Origin: Malachius bipustulatus
Taxonomy: Eukaryota; Arthropoda; Insecta; Coleoptera; Melyridae
Direction of reading: 5' to 3'
DNA: 64,000 bases
Assembly (NCBI GenBank): GCA_910589415.1
Contig: OU342636.1
Location: 4,570,437 to 4,634,436 of the forward strand
Shown here piece after piece: positions 53,371 through 63,410 of the stretch. Below the pieces are notes generated by a model. The model had not been told where the DNA came from and searched no databases. It worked only from the letters and a program-made list of their open reading frames with translations. The translations under genes and the position numbers were made by a program. Each line of letters opens with the position of its first letter. The first letter of the stretch is position 1.

Positions 53371-54738
53371 GTAATGTTTTTAGTATTAATTGAATAATAA
53401 TAATTGTAAACCAAATCTTTTATATGATTTTATATAAATAAAAATACAGTGATATGTATGTACCTACTTTATACTTAAAAAACTTATTGAAAACAATAAT
53501 TTATTGCATTTTTACTATTTTCCGTTAAATAAACATTTTGCATATGTTTTGCGTAGTTTGCATATTTTGTTGCATATTTGGTTGAAAAACCTTGCATATA
53601 CATATATGCGCATATTTTTGTAATTTTTCTTGCATATAATCCGAGCTCTATTTATAACTCAAAAAATTAATTAATTTAAATCGTAACTGTAAAAACTGTG
53701 GTTATTGGATTTCCACAGGAAATATGAAAACACAAAAATATATCGGATGTCTCATTTTTAAAAAATAGATTTTTTTGACATAACTCGAAAACGCGATGTT
53801 CATTTGTTTTTCAGTTGTCATTGTTGTTTTATTCAGCGGAAAAAATACTATATAGGTACCTACTATAGTTTGCTAATTTCATTTCACCGATTTTGTAGAT
53901 CCAAAAATAACGAAGTTAGCAATAGAGTGCTGACTTAACTAAATTTTATCCAACATATTATACCTACCTACACCTAGTTTATTAAAATATTTAAATCAGC
54001 TAGTATTCTTAAGAATAATAAGAACGGTAGCTGATTTGTTGATGATGCTGAATAATTTGTTTCACAACGAATTGTACCTATTGAAAATTAATATTTTTGT
54101 TGGAATATAAATCATCATCTTGGTCTTGAAATATCTAATGCCTTAATTATAACATAAAGTCGGTAGGTATACATATTTTTTTCCAAATGAAACAACTATT
54201 CAAATCTATAATTCACGAGTGCAGGCCCATAAAACTGAACTAAATGGTTTTATTGCCCCGTCATAAACCCTTAGCTCCCTGTCCATCGCTAAACTGCCGC
54301 ATGATTTCAATAGATATTCATATAAGCGTACGAAGTTACTACCCAGATATCCTGAAGTCGACTGAGCGCTTGGAACGATATCCACTTTCACGAGTTTCGG
54401 TATATTTCGACGCTGTCGCCATCTATTTGTCGGTATATCGTCCTGTGCACAGTTTCTCCCATAAGGTTGCGTATCTTCCTGACTCCTTCAATCAACGGTT
54501 AAATTCAAACTTACTCTCATAGATTACCCCAAGATCCCTAATACTATCCACCAATTCGAGTGCAGTACCGTTCATGTGATAATTAAATCGAAGCTCATTT
54601 ACCCTACTCCTAACAAAAGAGATAGTCTTACATTTATCACAATTTAGTTTCAATTGATTAGACTGTGACCAGTTATAGATACTCTCAAGATCCTTTTGCA
54701 AATCTCTTTGGTCATTCATACTACGTATTTGATATCAC

Positions 54739-54847
54739 GGGAGTTATTAGATGTTAATAACCTCGGGCAACTTAACAATCCCTCGGGACTAACGTCCCTC
54801 GGGATTGCAATATGTTGCCCTCTGTAATTAACATCCTCATAACTCCC
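54739..54847. mobile_element. 109-bp hairpin MITE
   Basis: GGGAGTTATTAGATGTTAAT pairs with 'attaacatcctcataactcc', GGGCAAC with GTTGCCC, and CAATCCCTCGGGAC with GTCCCTCGGGATTG, so the whole unit folds on itself. Flanks 'tgatatca' and 'tgatacat' may be a target duplication. Located at the 5' truncation point of LINE K copy 2. Confidence 0.65.
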
Positions 54848-55335
54848 TTGATACATAAATAACTATTATTACTGATGATTTGTTAATGACAAAAATTAGG
54901 TTATGTACAACTACTGTCGGAAATTTCTCTGAGAGCGTTCACTTTAAAACAACACACCAGGAACGCCCGGTAATTCGCCCGGTAGGTTGTTTATCATTCA
55001 CATGGCGTTTATTATGAACGCACTCCAGAGTGGTTTCGCGAACAATCTGACATTTCCAGAATCCACGGCCAGTGATATAAAAGCGGAGCTGTCGGCGCTC
55101 TAGCAGTAGTAGTAACTTGAATGTGAAAGTGAAGTGAACTCTGAAGTAAGGAAGCCAATAGTGATATATAGCGGATTGTGAAGAATAGACAAGTGGTGTA
55201 ATATCTGTTAGTGGAGACAAGAGGAGGACAAGAGTTTATTGATTATTTAGAGGTTATAAGTTGTACTTGTGTTGGAGAATAAAGTCATTTGCAGACTTTA
55301 GTGGTGATTTTATAATTATTGTGAGACCCATAACA

Positions 55336-56224
55336 ATATTAACGTTTGTAGGTAAGACTACATTGCTCCACATGCGCTAGGCTGGCGTTTTTTCAAAGAT
55401 CCTTTTTATCTATGACATTTATCAAAATTGTCGTAATACTGTTCAGAAAAAAGGACTTGTTAGCCTTCGTTCCTTTTGCAAGATTTTTTTAACCGGTTAT
55501 TACCTCATCAAGATGTGTAGTGTTTAATAATTTTTCATTTCTAATTTTCCCAATTCTTTTCTGAGCCATTTGCTCGCTTACTTTATTCCCTTGTTTGGTG
55601 ACATGCTAGATTACGTACTTACTGTCACAGAATGAAAATTATTGTTAAGTTTATAATGATTGCTGTCTCTTTTTGATTGAGAGAGCTCTTACTATTATTG
55701 TTTTTTATTTAAATGTTCATCAGGTTATAAAGGGCAGAGCAGCTGTATCATGTGTTTCATGGCCAAGCTGAACTTCATCCTGAGATTGAAGCAGATCAAT
55801 TTATATCAATTCATTTGTTGTCGTTAATTATTAATATAAATTGTGGGTAATATGAATGTAGGTGTAATCTGCTCTCAATAAATGTGCTATCATTATTATT
55901 ATTATTATTATTATTATAGATATGGCAAAAATAGAAAATAACGATTTTTCAGTTTTTTAGCAATGACGAAAGCTATCTCAAATTTCCTTACAGATTACAA
56001 AGCAGAATCAAATTCTCCCCAATTTTACGCATTTGTCCCAGGGATGTTGGAGATCTTAAAACATCCCGGGAATAGCAAGCCTTGTTTTTTAAACGGTAAC
56101 AGTCTTAAATGCGTTGTTTTTCAAAATTTATAAACTTTTATTTTCTTTAAACAAAATTTTAACATTTTTAAGAATTATACATTAAATTGCTTTAAAAATG
56201 TAATTACAGAATATTTATGGAAAC
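55336..56224. repeat. LINE 3' end with (ATT)n tail, then spacer
   Basis: 'ctctcaataaatgtgctatc' followed by an ATT microsatellite (about 55887-55918) marks the 3' end of a LINE fragment on the plus strand. The sequence before it has no long frame. 55930-56224 is intergenic 3' of GAPDH. Confidence 0.4.
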
Positions 56225-56504
<280 letters not shown>

Positions 56505-56662
56505 TTAAATTTTAGAAACATACAAGTTTTTAATCTTTCCAAGTTATAATTTTGAAAAGATGTATTTTAAATTTGTCTTCAAAAACTGTTATGGAGGTTG
56601 ATGGATGATAAATAAAACACTAATGTTTTAAAAATTCTACTGTATATTGATGGATAATATAA

Positions 56663-56707
56663 TAACGTACACGTGTTTCGTTACTTTGAAAGTACCATCT
56701 TCAATAG
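56663..56707 (-). ncRNA. Degenerate hammerhead motif
   Basis: Minus strand: TTGAAGA in place of CTGAAGA, then GGTACTTT/AAAGTAAC stem II, CGAAAC and ACGTGTACGT. The essential C of the core is changed, so it is probably inactive. Confidence 0.5.
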
Positions 56708-56768
56708 TTAATAAAATAATTTTCATGAATAGTCTCTTGAAAAAAATCTTTCATTCAGATAAAGCAAG

Positions 56769-57640
56769 TTTTGGTTTAGGTATGTAGACGATATTCTTTC
56801 TTGTTTTGTAGGTTCCTCTAGACAATTAGATAACTTTCTTAATTTCATCAATAGCTTACATCCAAATGTTAAGTTTACTATTGAATGTGAAGAAAATAAC
56901 TCTATAAACTTTTTAGACTTGTCTATCACGAGATTGAATAATCAGTTTGACTTTTCTGTCTATAGAAAAACAACACCTACAAATGACAATACCTACCATA
57001 CGGTTCAAACTATCCAATTTCACACTAACTTTCAGCATATAATTCAATGATACATAGAGCTGTTACGATACCAATGTCAGTAAACAACTTTAACAGAGAA
57101 ATTTCTATTATCAAACAAATTGCAAAAGAGAATGGTTATCGAAAAACATTAATAGACAACTTATTACACAAAAAACTACACAAATTAGCCATAAACCTCA
57201 TTTATCCTCAACAAAACAATGAAATCAGAAAATATTCATCACTAACGTAGGTACTTTGGAAACATTTCAACACAAATATCAAAGACAATTAATTTCTAAC
57301 ACCACTACATTTAATATTTCATTTAAATCTTTTATGAGCAATGGTTCTATATTGCTGAATGCAAAGGAAAAGTTATCTAAATTACAAAAACCTGGAATTT
57401 ATCGATTACACTGCTCTCATTGTAATTCAGTTTATACATTTGTATAGGACAAACTTGTAGAAACCTAGAAATTAGGTACAATGAACACCTAAACTCTTAC
57501 AAACTCAAACATCCAGAAAGATCAAATTTTGCAAAACACTTAATAGAAAACAATCACACTCTAACAACAAACAACAAAATTGAATTACTACAAAATTGTG
57601 ATCATTATTTTTATTGTGATCATTATTTTTAATTAAATTT
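56769..57640 (+). pseudogene. Penelope-like RT (C-terminal) and GIY-YIG endonuclease
   Basis: 56769-57048: FWFRYVDDILSCFVGSSRQL (the YxDD box), NSINFLDLSITRLNNQFDF. Frameshift, then 57047-57250: INNFNREISIIKQIAKENGY-like thumb region. 57256-57447: SKLQKPGIYRLHCSHCNSVY, start of the GIY-YIG nuclease; frameshift at the YIG, then GQTCRNLEIRYNEH and KHLIENNHTL to 57640. The RT-linker-GIY-YIG order is diagnostic of Penelope-like elements. At least three breaks; not functional. Confidence 0.88.
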
Positions 57641-57891
57641 TCTTGAATCTCTAGAGATCCACAGACATTTACATAATCAACAATACACAGTAATAAATGA
57701 CTAGCTAGACACATATCGTTCTCCACTGCTTGATTTTCTTCTTGATATCAACAACTAAGAAGATTCTGAAGAAATTACATTATGATCAAGTTAGTTCTGT
57801 TAAAAATTCATTTAAATCTAGTTACTTGTTTTATGATCACTTAGGTTACCATACTGTTGCTATGTTACTATATCAATAATTTTATTTACAT

Positions 57892-57936
57892 ACGTCTGAA
57901 GATGGTACTTTCAAAGTAACGAAACACGTGTAACGT
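57892..57936 (+). ncRNA. Hammerhead ribozyme in the Penelope right terminal repeat
   Basis: ACGT, CTGAAGA, stem II GGTACTTT/AAAGTAAC, GAAA, ACACGTGT palindromic stem III, cleavage after GTA, then ACGT closing stem I. Complete core on the strand encoding the RT. Confidence 0.75.
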
Positions 57937-58048
57937 TTATATTATCTATCAATATATGTACAGTAGAATTTTTTAAAACATTAGTGTTTTATTTATCATC
58001 CATCAGTAAGCAGAGAGATTCTACAAAGTAGGGGTTGAAAACATAAAT

Positions 58049-58461
58049 TGTTATGGAGGTATCATACATCATGCAATCACCAAAATTGGTTCTAGGGTGA
58101 GGGGAGGGTGTCACTTTTAAATAAAAAGAACTTCAACTTACAAGCCACTTTGTGTCTTGTAAGCAAACAAGTCTTTTGAGGATTTCAAATCATACATTTA
58201 GTTAAAAGGCGTTTTAACACATTTCCCATCATTTAGATGTTGATAGAAGGAGAGCTAAAGAAATGAAAACCTACCAATTTTATAACCCCACCCAATTATA
58301 TTTAAGTAAAGTTTACAGTTTCATTGGAAAAGTGAAATAAGTACATATTATGTATATTAGAATATTGCTTATTATGTAATTGTTAAATGGGTATTTAGAA
58401 GGTATTAAATAAAACATTTAAATAGGCCAAAAGAGTATAAAATATACATTACTTGAATAGT
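58049..58461. other. GAPDH intron sequence (inferred), AT-rich
   Basis: Starts with the right target duplication of the Penelope element. No exon or repeat recognised. Confidence 0.3.
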
Positions 58462-58502
58462 CTGTCTACCGGTTTCGGGTGGTTAACCCATCATCAGGAC
58501 AG
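58462..58502 (-). ncRNA. Free-standing hammerhead ribozyme motif
   Basis: Minus strand: CTGTC, core CTGATGA, T, stem II GGGT/ACCC, GAAA, stem III palindrome ACCGGT, A, GACAG. Stem I CTGTC/GACAG is perfect (5 bp). All invariant core bases are present. The surrounding sequence shows no RT, so this may be a solo Penelope terminal repeat or a retrozyme-like unit. Confidence 0.72.
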
Positions 58503-58839
58503 TTGTCGGCTTAACAGAGTCCGCCAATCTCATGATGTAATAAATCAAACATTTTGGAAGAACGTGGTCAACGACAGATAAGAAGGGTGATAAATCTCGG
58601 TAATGTATTTAATGTATACACTTAAAAAGGTTAAGACCCCCTTCCAAAATAAAAGGGTGGCGTTTTTGAAGTTGAAGTTAAAGGACATGATTCGGCGTCG
58701 CGAACCCTATCGAGTGGAAGCACGACGCTCGAGAGTCAAGAAGAAAGCCTGGAGAGAGAAGATTCTATCAGATGAGCCATTCGTCATGTTTTAGGTCATA
58801 TGTCATAGATGTTTTAGGGTTAACGGCGTTCCTTGTCAT
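58503..58839. other. Spacer upstream of BEL/Pao relic
   Basis: A 63-codon basic ORF at 58603-58794 (KLKLKDMIRRREPYRVEA) is not recognised; it could belong to the retroelement relic that follows. Confidence 0.3.
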
Positions 58840-58845
58840 CGGACT

Positions 58846-59790
58846 ATGGGAAACTTGTCAGTTTCACGGGTTTCGCAAATAAAACCCTTCTTGTGTGTAG
58901 AATGCGATTTTGGTGGACCATTTTCGATTACTCTTGATAAGGCTCGCGGGTCGAGATCTCAAAAGGCATACCTCTGCTTATTTGTTTGCTTCACCACGAA
59001 AGCGGTCCACCTCAAACTAGCTTTGGATCTTTCTGCAGAGTGTTTTCTCGCAGCTTTTCGATGTTTCATTTTGCCGCGAGGCAGATGTTCAATGGTGTAG
59101 AGTGATTGTGACACAAATTTCGTAGGGGCATATCTAAAGGACCTGATGAAACGTGCTGTGGAATCTGATAAGATTGAGTGGCATTTCAATCCTTCGTCTG
59201 CGTCTCATTTTGGAGGACTCTGGGAAAGCGGTATAAAGTCCGTTAAATCGCATCTGTTGAAGGTTATCGGGGCACAAATTCTTACGTTCAAAGAGTTATA
59301 CACAGTACTCGTCCGTATTGCATCAATTTTGAATTCACGCCCCTTGGTTGAAATGAGTTCGGATCCTCATGACTTGTCGGTTTTGACACCAGGTCATTTT
59401 CTAACTTTGGAGCCACTGACCGCGATTTCCGATCATGACCTCACTCATTTAAATATCTCTCGTTCGAGTCGTTGGCAGCTGCTCCAAATGCTCTACCAAG
59501 ATTTTTGGAAGCGATGGCATTGGGAATACCTGCATTCGCTAATGTAACGTTAAAAAAGGATGAAGCGCCTGGGAAAGGCCTTATTAAGGGAGATTTGGTC
59601 GTTATTAAGGATGAACAAACACCACCTTTACGTTGGCGCACCTCGCGTGGTTAGTGTTAAGACCGCTACCGGAGTTCTTATGCGTCCATTGGTCAAGTCA
59701 TCACTAAGAAAAGCCAAATCCAGAAGTGATAAACTCAAACAGATCATTAAATTACATAAAACTTTCAAAGCTCCCTGTCCAGGTTATTAA
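58846..59790 (+). pseudogene. BEL/Pao retrotransposon integrase region
   Basis: 58846-59100: CDFGGPFSITLDKARGSRSQ, KAYLCLFVCFTTKAVHLKLA (integrase first Asp), ending at a TAG where the family has a Tyr before SDCGTNF. 59101-59547 continues in frame: SDCDTNFVGAYLKDL (second Asp), IEWHFNPSSASHFGGLWESG (catalytic Glu), LNSRPLVEMSSDPHDLSVLT, FWKRWHWEYLHSLM. 59548-59790: GLIKGDLVVIKDEQTPPLRW, then KTATGVLMRPLVKSSL after a frame change. This is the BEL/Pao integrase and C-terminal tail. LTRs, gag and RT are not seen. Confidence 0.85.
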
Positions 59791-60163
59791 ATTGCACAGT
59801 TACTTTTTCGTGTTTGAAACTGTAACTTGTTTGTCCACACGATATTCTGTGTGCTGCTTTTTGCCTTGTTATAGTTTGATCTTTGGTCTTCTTCTTCTTC
59901 ATAATTCATAATTCTTTAATAATTTATTCCTCTCTTATCCTCTTTCACTTTGCTATCACTTATTCTTCTCTTTGATTCTTCTAAATAATTATTTTACATT
60001 TTTCTAACTTTATTTCTGCCAGACGCTCTTAAAATTTTCTCATTAATAATTAATTCATGTCCTCGTTGCTATCAACATCCTTCCCCTCCACTTTTTTCGT
60101 TTCATAAACTGATTTTTTTCAAACAATCAAAATAATTTATTTTTGACCATTCTAATTAATAAT
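59791..60163. other. Pyrimidine-rich spacer
   Basis: Many 'cttcttcttc' and 'tcctctcttatcc' words; may be 3' remainder of the BEL/Pao relic. No gene. Confidence 0.3.
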
Positions 60164-63100
60164 TCCCGTATGGGGTTGCTGGATCCCCCATCGGGCGCCT
60201 CCCCAGGTGGTGGATAGGGGAATGCCTCCCAGATATGGGTGGTACCGAGGAAATCAAATACTCGGGGCGAACCAAAATCCAGCCTGGAAATGGGCAGCAG
60301 CATTTCCAGTACCGAGCTGAAGCACATAGGAAATGATCCTGGACTGGTTTAAGTAAAGTCAGTGAAGGGCTCGACTGTAGCAGTATTAGATGGCCTTCAT
60401 TCTGCAATGGAGAAGGCAACGGGAAACCACTCCATTACCATTAAAATGGCCTCAGTCCCCGGCAGACCTTAGATGGTCAGAGGCTGCTAAGAATCCCCGG
60501 GTTAGCTATGCAAATCTATACATGGAATGTTCGTACAATGTGTCAAGCAGGAAAAGTAGATAATGCTATTCAGGAGATGAATAGGTTAAACATCGATGTA
60601 ATGGGAGTAAGCGAGATGAGTTGGCCTGGTTCTGGGCACTATACAGTTAATGAACACCACGTATATTTCTCGGGAAACAATGATGGACAACACCAAAACG
60701 GAGTGGGGCTCATAATCAGGAACAGATTACATCGATCAGTGAATAATTTTGTACCCATCTCTGAGAGAATACTTCTACTTCAACTAAACACCAAACCAGT
60801 ACGGGTTAATGTCATACAGGTATAGGCGCCTACGGCTGACAAGTGTGATGAAGAGGCAGAGAGTTTTTACCATGACCTTCGACAGTTGCTCGGAAAGCTA
60901 AACAGAAAAGACATCACAATTATTATGGGCGATTTAATGCCAAACTTGGCAAAGGAAGCGGTAATGAATTTGTTGGACCATACGGACTTGGTACACGGAA
61001 TGAAAGAGGCGACATGCTGAATATATTTGCAACAGAAGAGCCAATGGTAATACTTAATACATTTTTCAAACTACCAGCTCGCCGTTTGTATACCTGGAAA
61101 TCACCTGCAGATAAACCGGACCACAAAATAAGAAACCAGATAGACTTTATACTCATCAATAAGCGTTACAGAAACATTTTCACCGCAGTGAAGACTTACC
61201 CTGGCGCTGACATTCAGTCAGACCACGTTCCGCTGGTTGGCTCAGCTAGATTAAAGCTGAAAAAAATTATCAAAAAAGAACGTTCTCCCCAATACGACAA
61301 GACAAGAATGAGGGACCCAACAGTAAAGGAACAAGCGAAACAACACATGTCTGGAAAACTAAAGGGTAAAGACACCATCGGAGACGTGAATACTGAAATC
61401 GACAAACTAATATCTGTTGTGAAATTGCCAAGGGACACTGTCCTTAAGCCTGACAAAATCAGGAAAAAGAAACGATGGATGACTGATGAGATAGTAAGTA
61501 TGATGGAGGAGCGCCGGAAAGTAAAAGACAAAGATGAAGACAAATATAACGATATTCAAAAAAACATCCTAAAAGAAATAAGACTGGCTAAAGAAACATG
61601 GGCTCAAGAAAAATGTTTGGAAACGGAAGATCTTGAAAAAAAGCATGACAGCTTCAACATGCATCGTAAGGTAAAAGAAGTAAGTGGTATATATAAAACA
61701 TCTGTGGTTGGCCGGTTATTAGATGAAAAGGGCAATATCATCATAGATAAAGACGAGAGAATTAACACGTGGAAGAAATATATCAGCACTCTGTTCCAGG
61801 ATGAGAGAACTGACGCTCCAGTAGTCAATACTGATGCAGGTCCAACTATTACTATTGACGTAGTGCGCAAGTCAGCTGAACAAATGAAGGATGCAAAAGC
61901 TCCAGGACCAGATGACCTTCATACCGAGTTTATAAAATTACTGGACGATGATGGAATACAATGGCTGACAAAGATATTTAACCATATCTACGACACCGGA
62001 GATATTCCTCGGGACTGGTTAAGGAGCACATTTGTCCCTATATCTAAAAAAGCCTTTGCAAAACAGTGTGAAGACTATAGGTTAATTAGCCTCATGAGCC
62101 ACCTCCTCAAATTATTTCTGAAAATAATCCACAAACGGATTTATAACAAATGTGAGGAAAATATAATATCAGCAACACAATTCGGGTTTAGAGAAGCACT
62201 AGGAACCAGAGAGGCTTTATTTGCAATCCAGGTTCTATTCCAACGTTGTAGGGATACTGAGTGTGACGTATACGCGTGTATGATAGACTATCAGAAAGCC
62301 TTCGATAAGGTCCAGCACAATAAATTGATGGAGGTTCTAAGAACAGCTGGCATTGACGAGAAGGATCTACACCTTATAGTAAATCTGTACTGGCATCAAA
62401 AAGCAAGTATCAGAGTGGAGGGTGACAACTCAGATGATATAAATATAAGACGCAGTGTAAGACAGGGTTGTGTTTTGTCCCCCACTATATTTAACCTGTA
62501 CTCGGAGCATATATTTAACATTGCACTAGAGGATACAGACTCTGGAATATTAATTAATGGAGAGAGACTGAACAACATACGTTATGCGGACGATACCGTC
62601 GTGTTTGCAGATTCCCTGGAGGGCCTCCAGGAATTGATGAATCGTGTCGCTGAAGCTAGCTCTGAGTACGGATTATCACTTAATGTCAAGAAAACCAAAT
62701 TCATGGTAATTAGTAAACATAACGTACAGCCCGGCCAGCTAGTAATTGATAATAAGCAAATTGAAAGAGTTGCTAATTTCACATACTTGGGTACCACGAT
62801 CAATGAGCTGTAGACTCACTCTGTAGAAATAAAATGTCGCATACAAAAAGCGAAAGCCACTTTTATTAAAATGAGAAATCTATTTAGGAGCCGAGACCTT
62901 AATTTACACACCAAATTAAGATTACTCAAATGTTATGTCTGGTCTGTGCTCTTGTATGGTGCTGAATCTTGGACTTTGACGGAAGCGTCTTTAAGGAGAA
63001 TTGAAGCGTTTGAGATGTGGCTGTACAGGCGAATTCTTAGAATTTCCTGGGTTATCACGTTTCCAACAAGAAGATTTTAGAAATGCTTCAAAAAGAGACC

Positions 63101-63410
63101 GAAATAATAAACATAATTAAAAGACGAAAGCTAGAATATTTCGGACACATAATGAGGAACCAAAAAAGATATGGTCTGCTTCAGTTAATACTTCAGGGAA
63201 AAGTTTTAGGCAGAAGAGGGCCTGGAAGGCGCATAATCTCCTGGCTAAAAAACCTTAGAACTTGGTTTTCTCTTTCTACACGAGGACTGTTTAGAGCAGC
63301 GGTCAGTAAAGTTCAAATTGCTTGCTTATCGCCAACATCCGGAACGGATAGGCACATCCAGAAGAAAGAATTATTAATTATTTTTTATTTGTTAAAAGTC
63401 ATAAATTAAA
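60164..63410 (+). mobile_element. RTE-like LINE, near full length, decayed
   Basis: The 5' UTR begins CCCGTATGGGGTTGCTGGAT and shares 'cccatcgggcgc' and 'tccccaggtgg.ggatagggg' with LINE J (47446). The ORF starts at 60508. Endonuclease, RT and C-terminal domain are in order; see the pseudogene entry. Exact 3' end and target duplication are not resolved. Confidence 0.75.
60508..63409 (+). pseudogene. RTE-like endonuclease-reverse transcriptase with four or more breaks
   Basis: MQIYTWNVRTMCQAGKVDNA opens the endonuclease (VMGVSEMSW, then NVIQV and a TAG at 60823-60825). A one-base loss at about 60935 breaks GDFNAK. 61014-62813 (599 codons) carries FILINKRYRNIFTAVKTYPG, SDHVPLVG, then RT: KAPGPDDLHTEFIK, CEDYRLISLMSHLLK, CMIDYQKAFDKVQHNKLMEV, VRQGCVLSPTIFNLYSE and RYADDTVVFA. 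A TAG at 62811-62813 interrupts the thumb. 62871-63080 reads WSVLLYGAESWTLTEASLRR, then a frameshift near 63058 and KRRKLEYFGHIMRNQKRYG to the end. This is the RTE 'craniofacial development protein 2-like' layout. Otherwise well preserved. Confidence 0.88.

Larger units (their letters stand above)
51310..53650 (+). mobile_element. hAT element F, nest level 6
   Basis: TAGAGCTCTGATTATGC at the left, inverse of ATAATCCGAGCTCTA at the right, exact 8-bp duplication TTTATAAC (51302-51309, 53651-53658). The ends are rich in TGCATATTT words, probably subterminal binding repeats. It contains hAT transposase relics at 52803-53370 and foldback G copy 2. Net length about 1.1 kb. Confidence 0.88.
50822..53960. 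mobile_element. Foldback family A-related, nest level 5
   Basis: TACAGGGTCTTCAAAGTTAA with 'gtcggcactattgctgactt' at the left; the inverse 'gaagttagcaatagagtgct' with 'gacttaac' at 53921-53946. Arms continue through 'ttttggatctacaaaatcgg', 'gttttcgagttatgtcaaaa' and 'atgagacacccggtatattt' and inverses. hAT F splits it at 'tttataac'. Confidence 0.75.
49911..54497. mobile_element. DNA element E, copy 2, nest level 4
   Basis: CGTTGATTGAAAGAATAGGG with 'aagatacgcaacct' at the left and its inverse at the right ('aggttgcgtatcttcctgac', 'tccttcaatcaacg'). Flanked by GTTAAAT (49904-49910, 54498-54504), present once in the intact LINE K copy 1 at about 42190. About 1.45 kb without insertions, with no transposase frame. 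Superfamily unknown; the 7-8 bp duplication is hAT-like but the termini are not. Confidence 0.75.
49160..54735 (-). mobile_element. LINE K, copy 2 (5'-truncated), nest level 3
   Basis: On the minus strand: YNWSQSNQLKLNCDKCK and DSIRDLGVIYESKFEF (54719-54505), then after the element E insert STVTSKAFQKLGFIKRM through RLTRLAVNRFI (49897-49316), then the 3' UTR and a 59-base poly(A) tract (49160-49218 as T). It is nearly identical in sequence to LINE K copy 1 but starts within RT, as expected of incomplete reverse transcription. Confidence 0.85.
48887..55025. mobile_element. DNA transposon C, copy 2 (internally deleted), nest level 2
   Basis: GGGTACGTTCATAATAAACG at the left and its imperfect inverse 'cgtttattatgaacgcactc' at the right, flanked by CAG (48884-48886, 55026-55028). 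Compared with copy 1 it jumps from the equivalent of ~19047 to ~25165, so most of the body was lost before or after transposition. LINE K copy 2 is inserted after 49159. Confidence 0.75.
48766..55335 (+). mobile_element. Solo LTR of family L, copy 2: outermost level of a seven-level nest
   Basis: 48766-48886 (TGTTTACATT..., 'gacacattgacggacag') and 55026-55335 ('gaacaatctgacatttccag', TATA box at 55071, AATAAA at about 55279, end CCATAACA) align in order with the LTR at 10069-11817. Element C (48887-55025) splits it. Flanks 'ttatt' and 'atatt' may be a diverged 5-bp duplication. Confidence 0.65.
56599..58048 (+). mobile_element. Penelope-like element in the GAPDH last intron
   Basis: Exact 12-bp duplication TGTTATGGAGGT (56587-56598, 58049-58060). 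Left: an inverted partial terminal repeat (56605-56720). Middle: RT and GIY-YIG relics. Right: a terminal repeat with hammerhead motif and 'aacattagtgttttattta'. It lies opposite in sense to GAPDH. The 5' half of the RT is missing. Confidence 0.85.
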
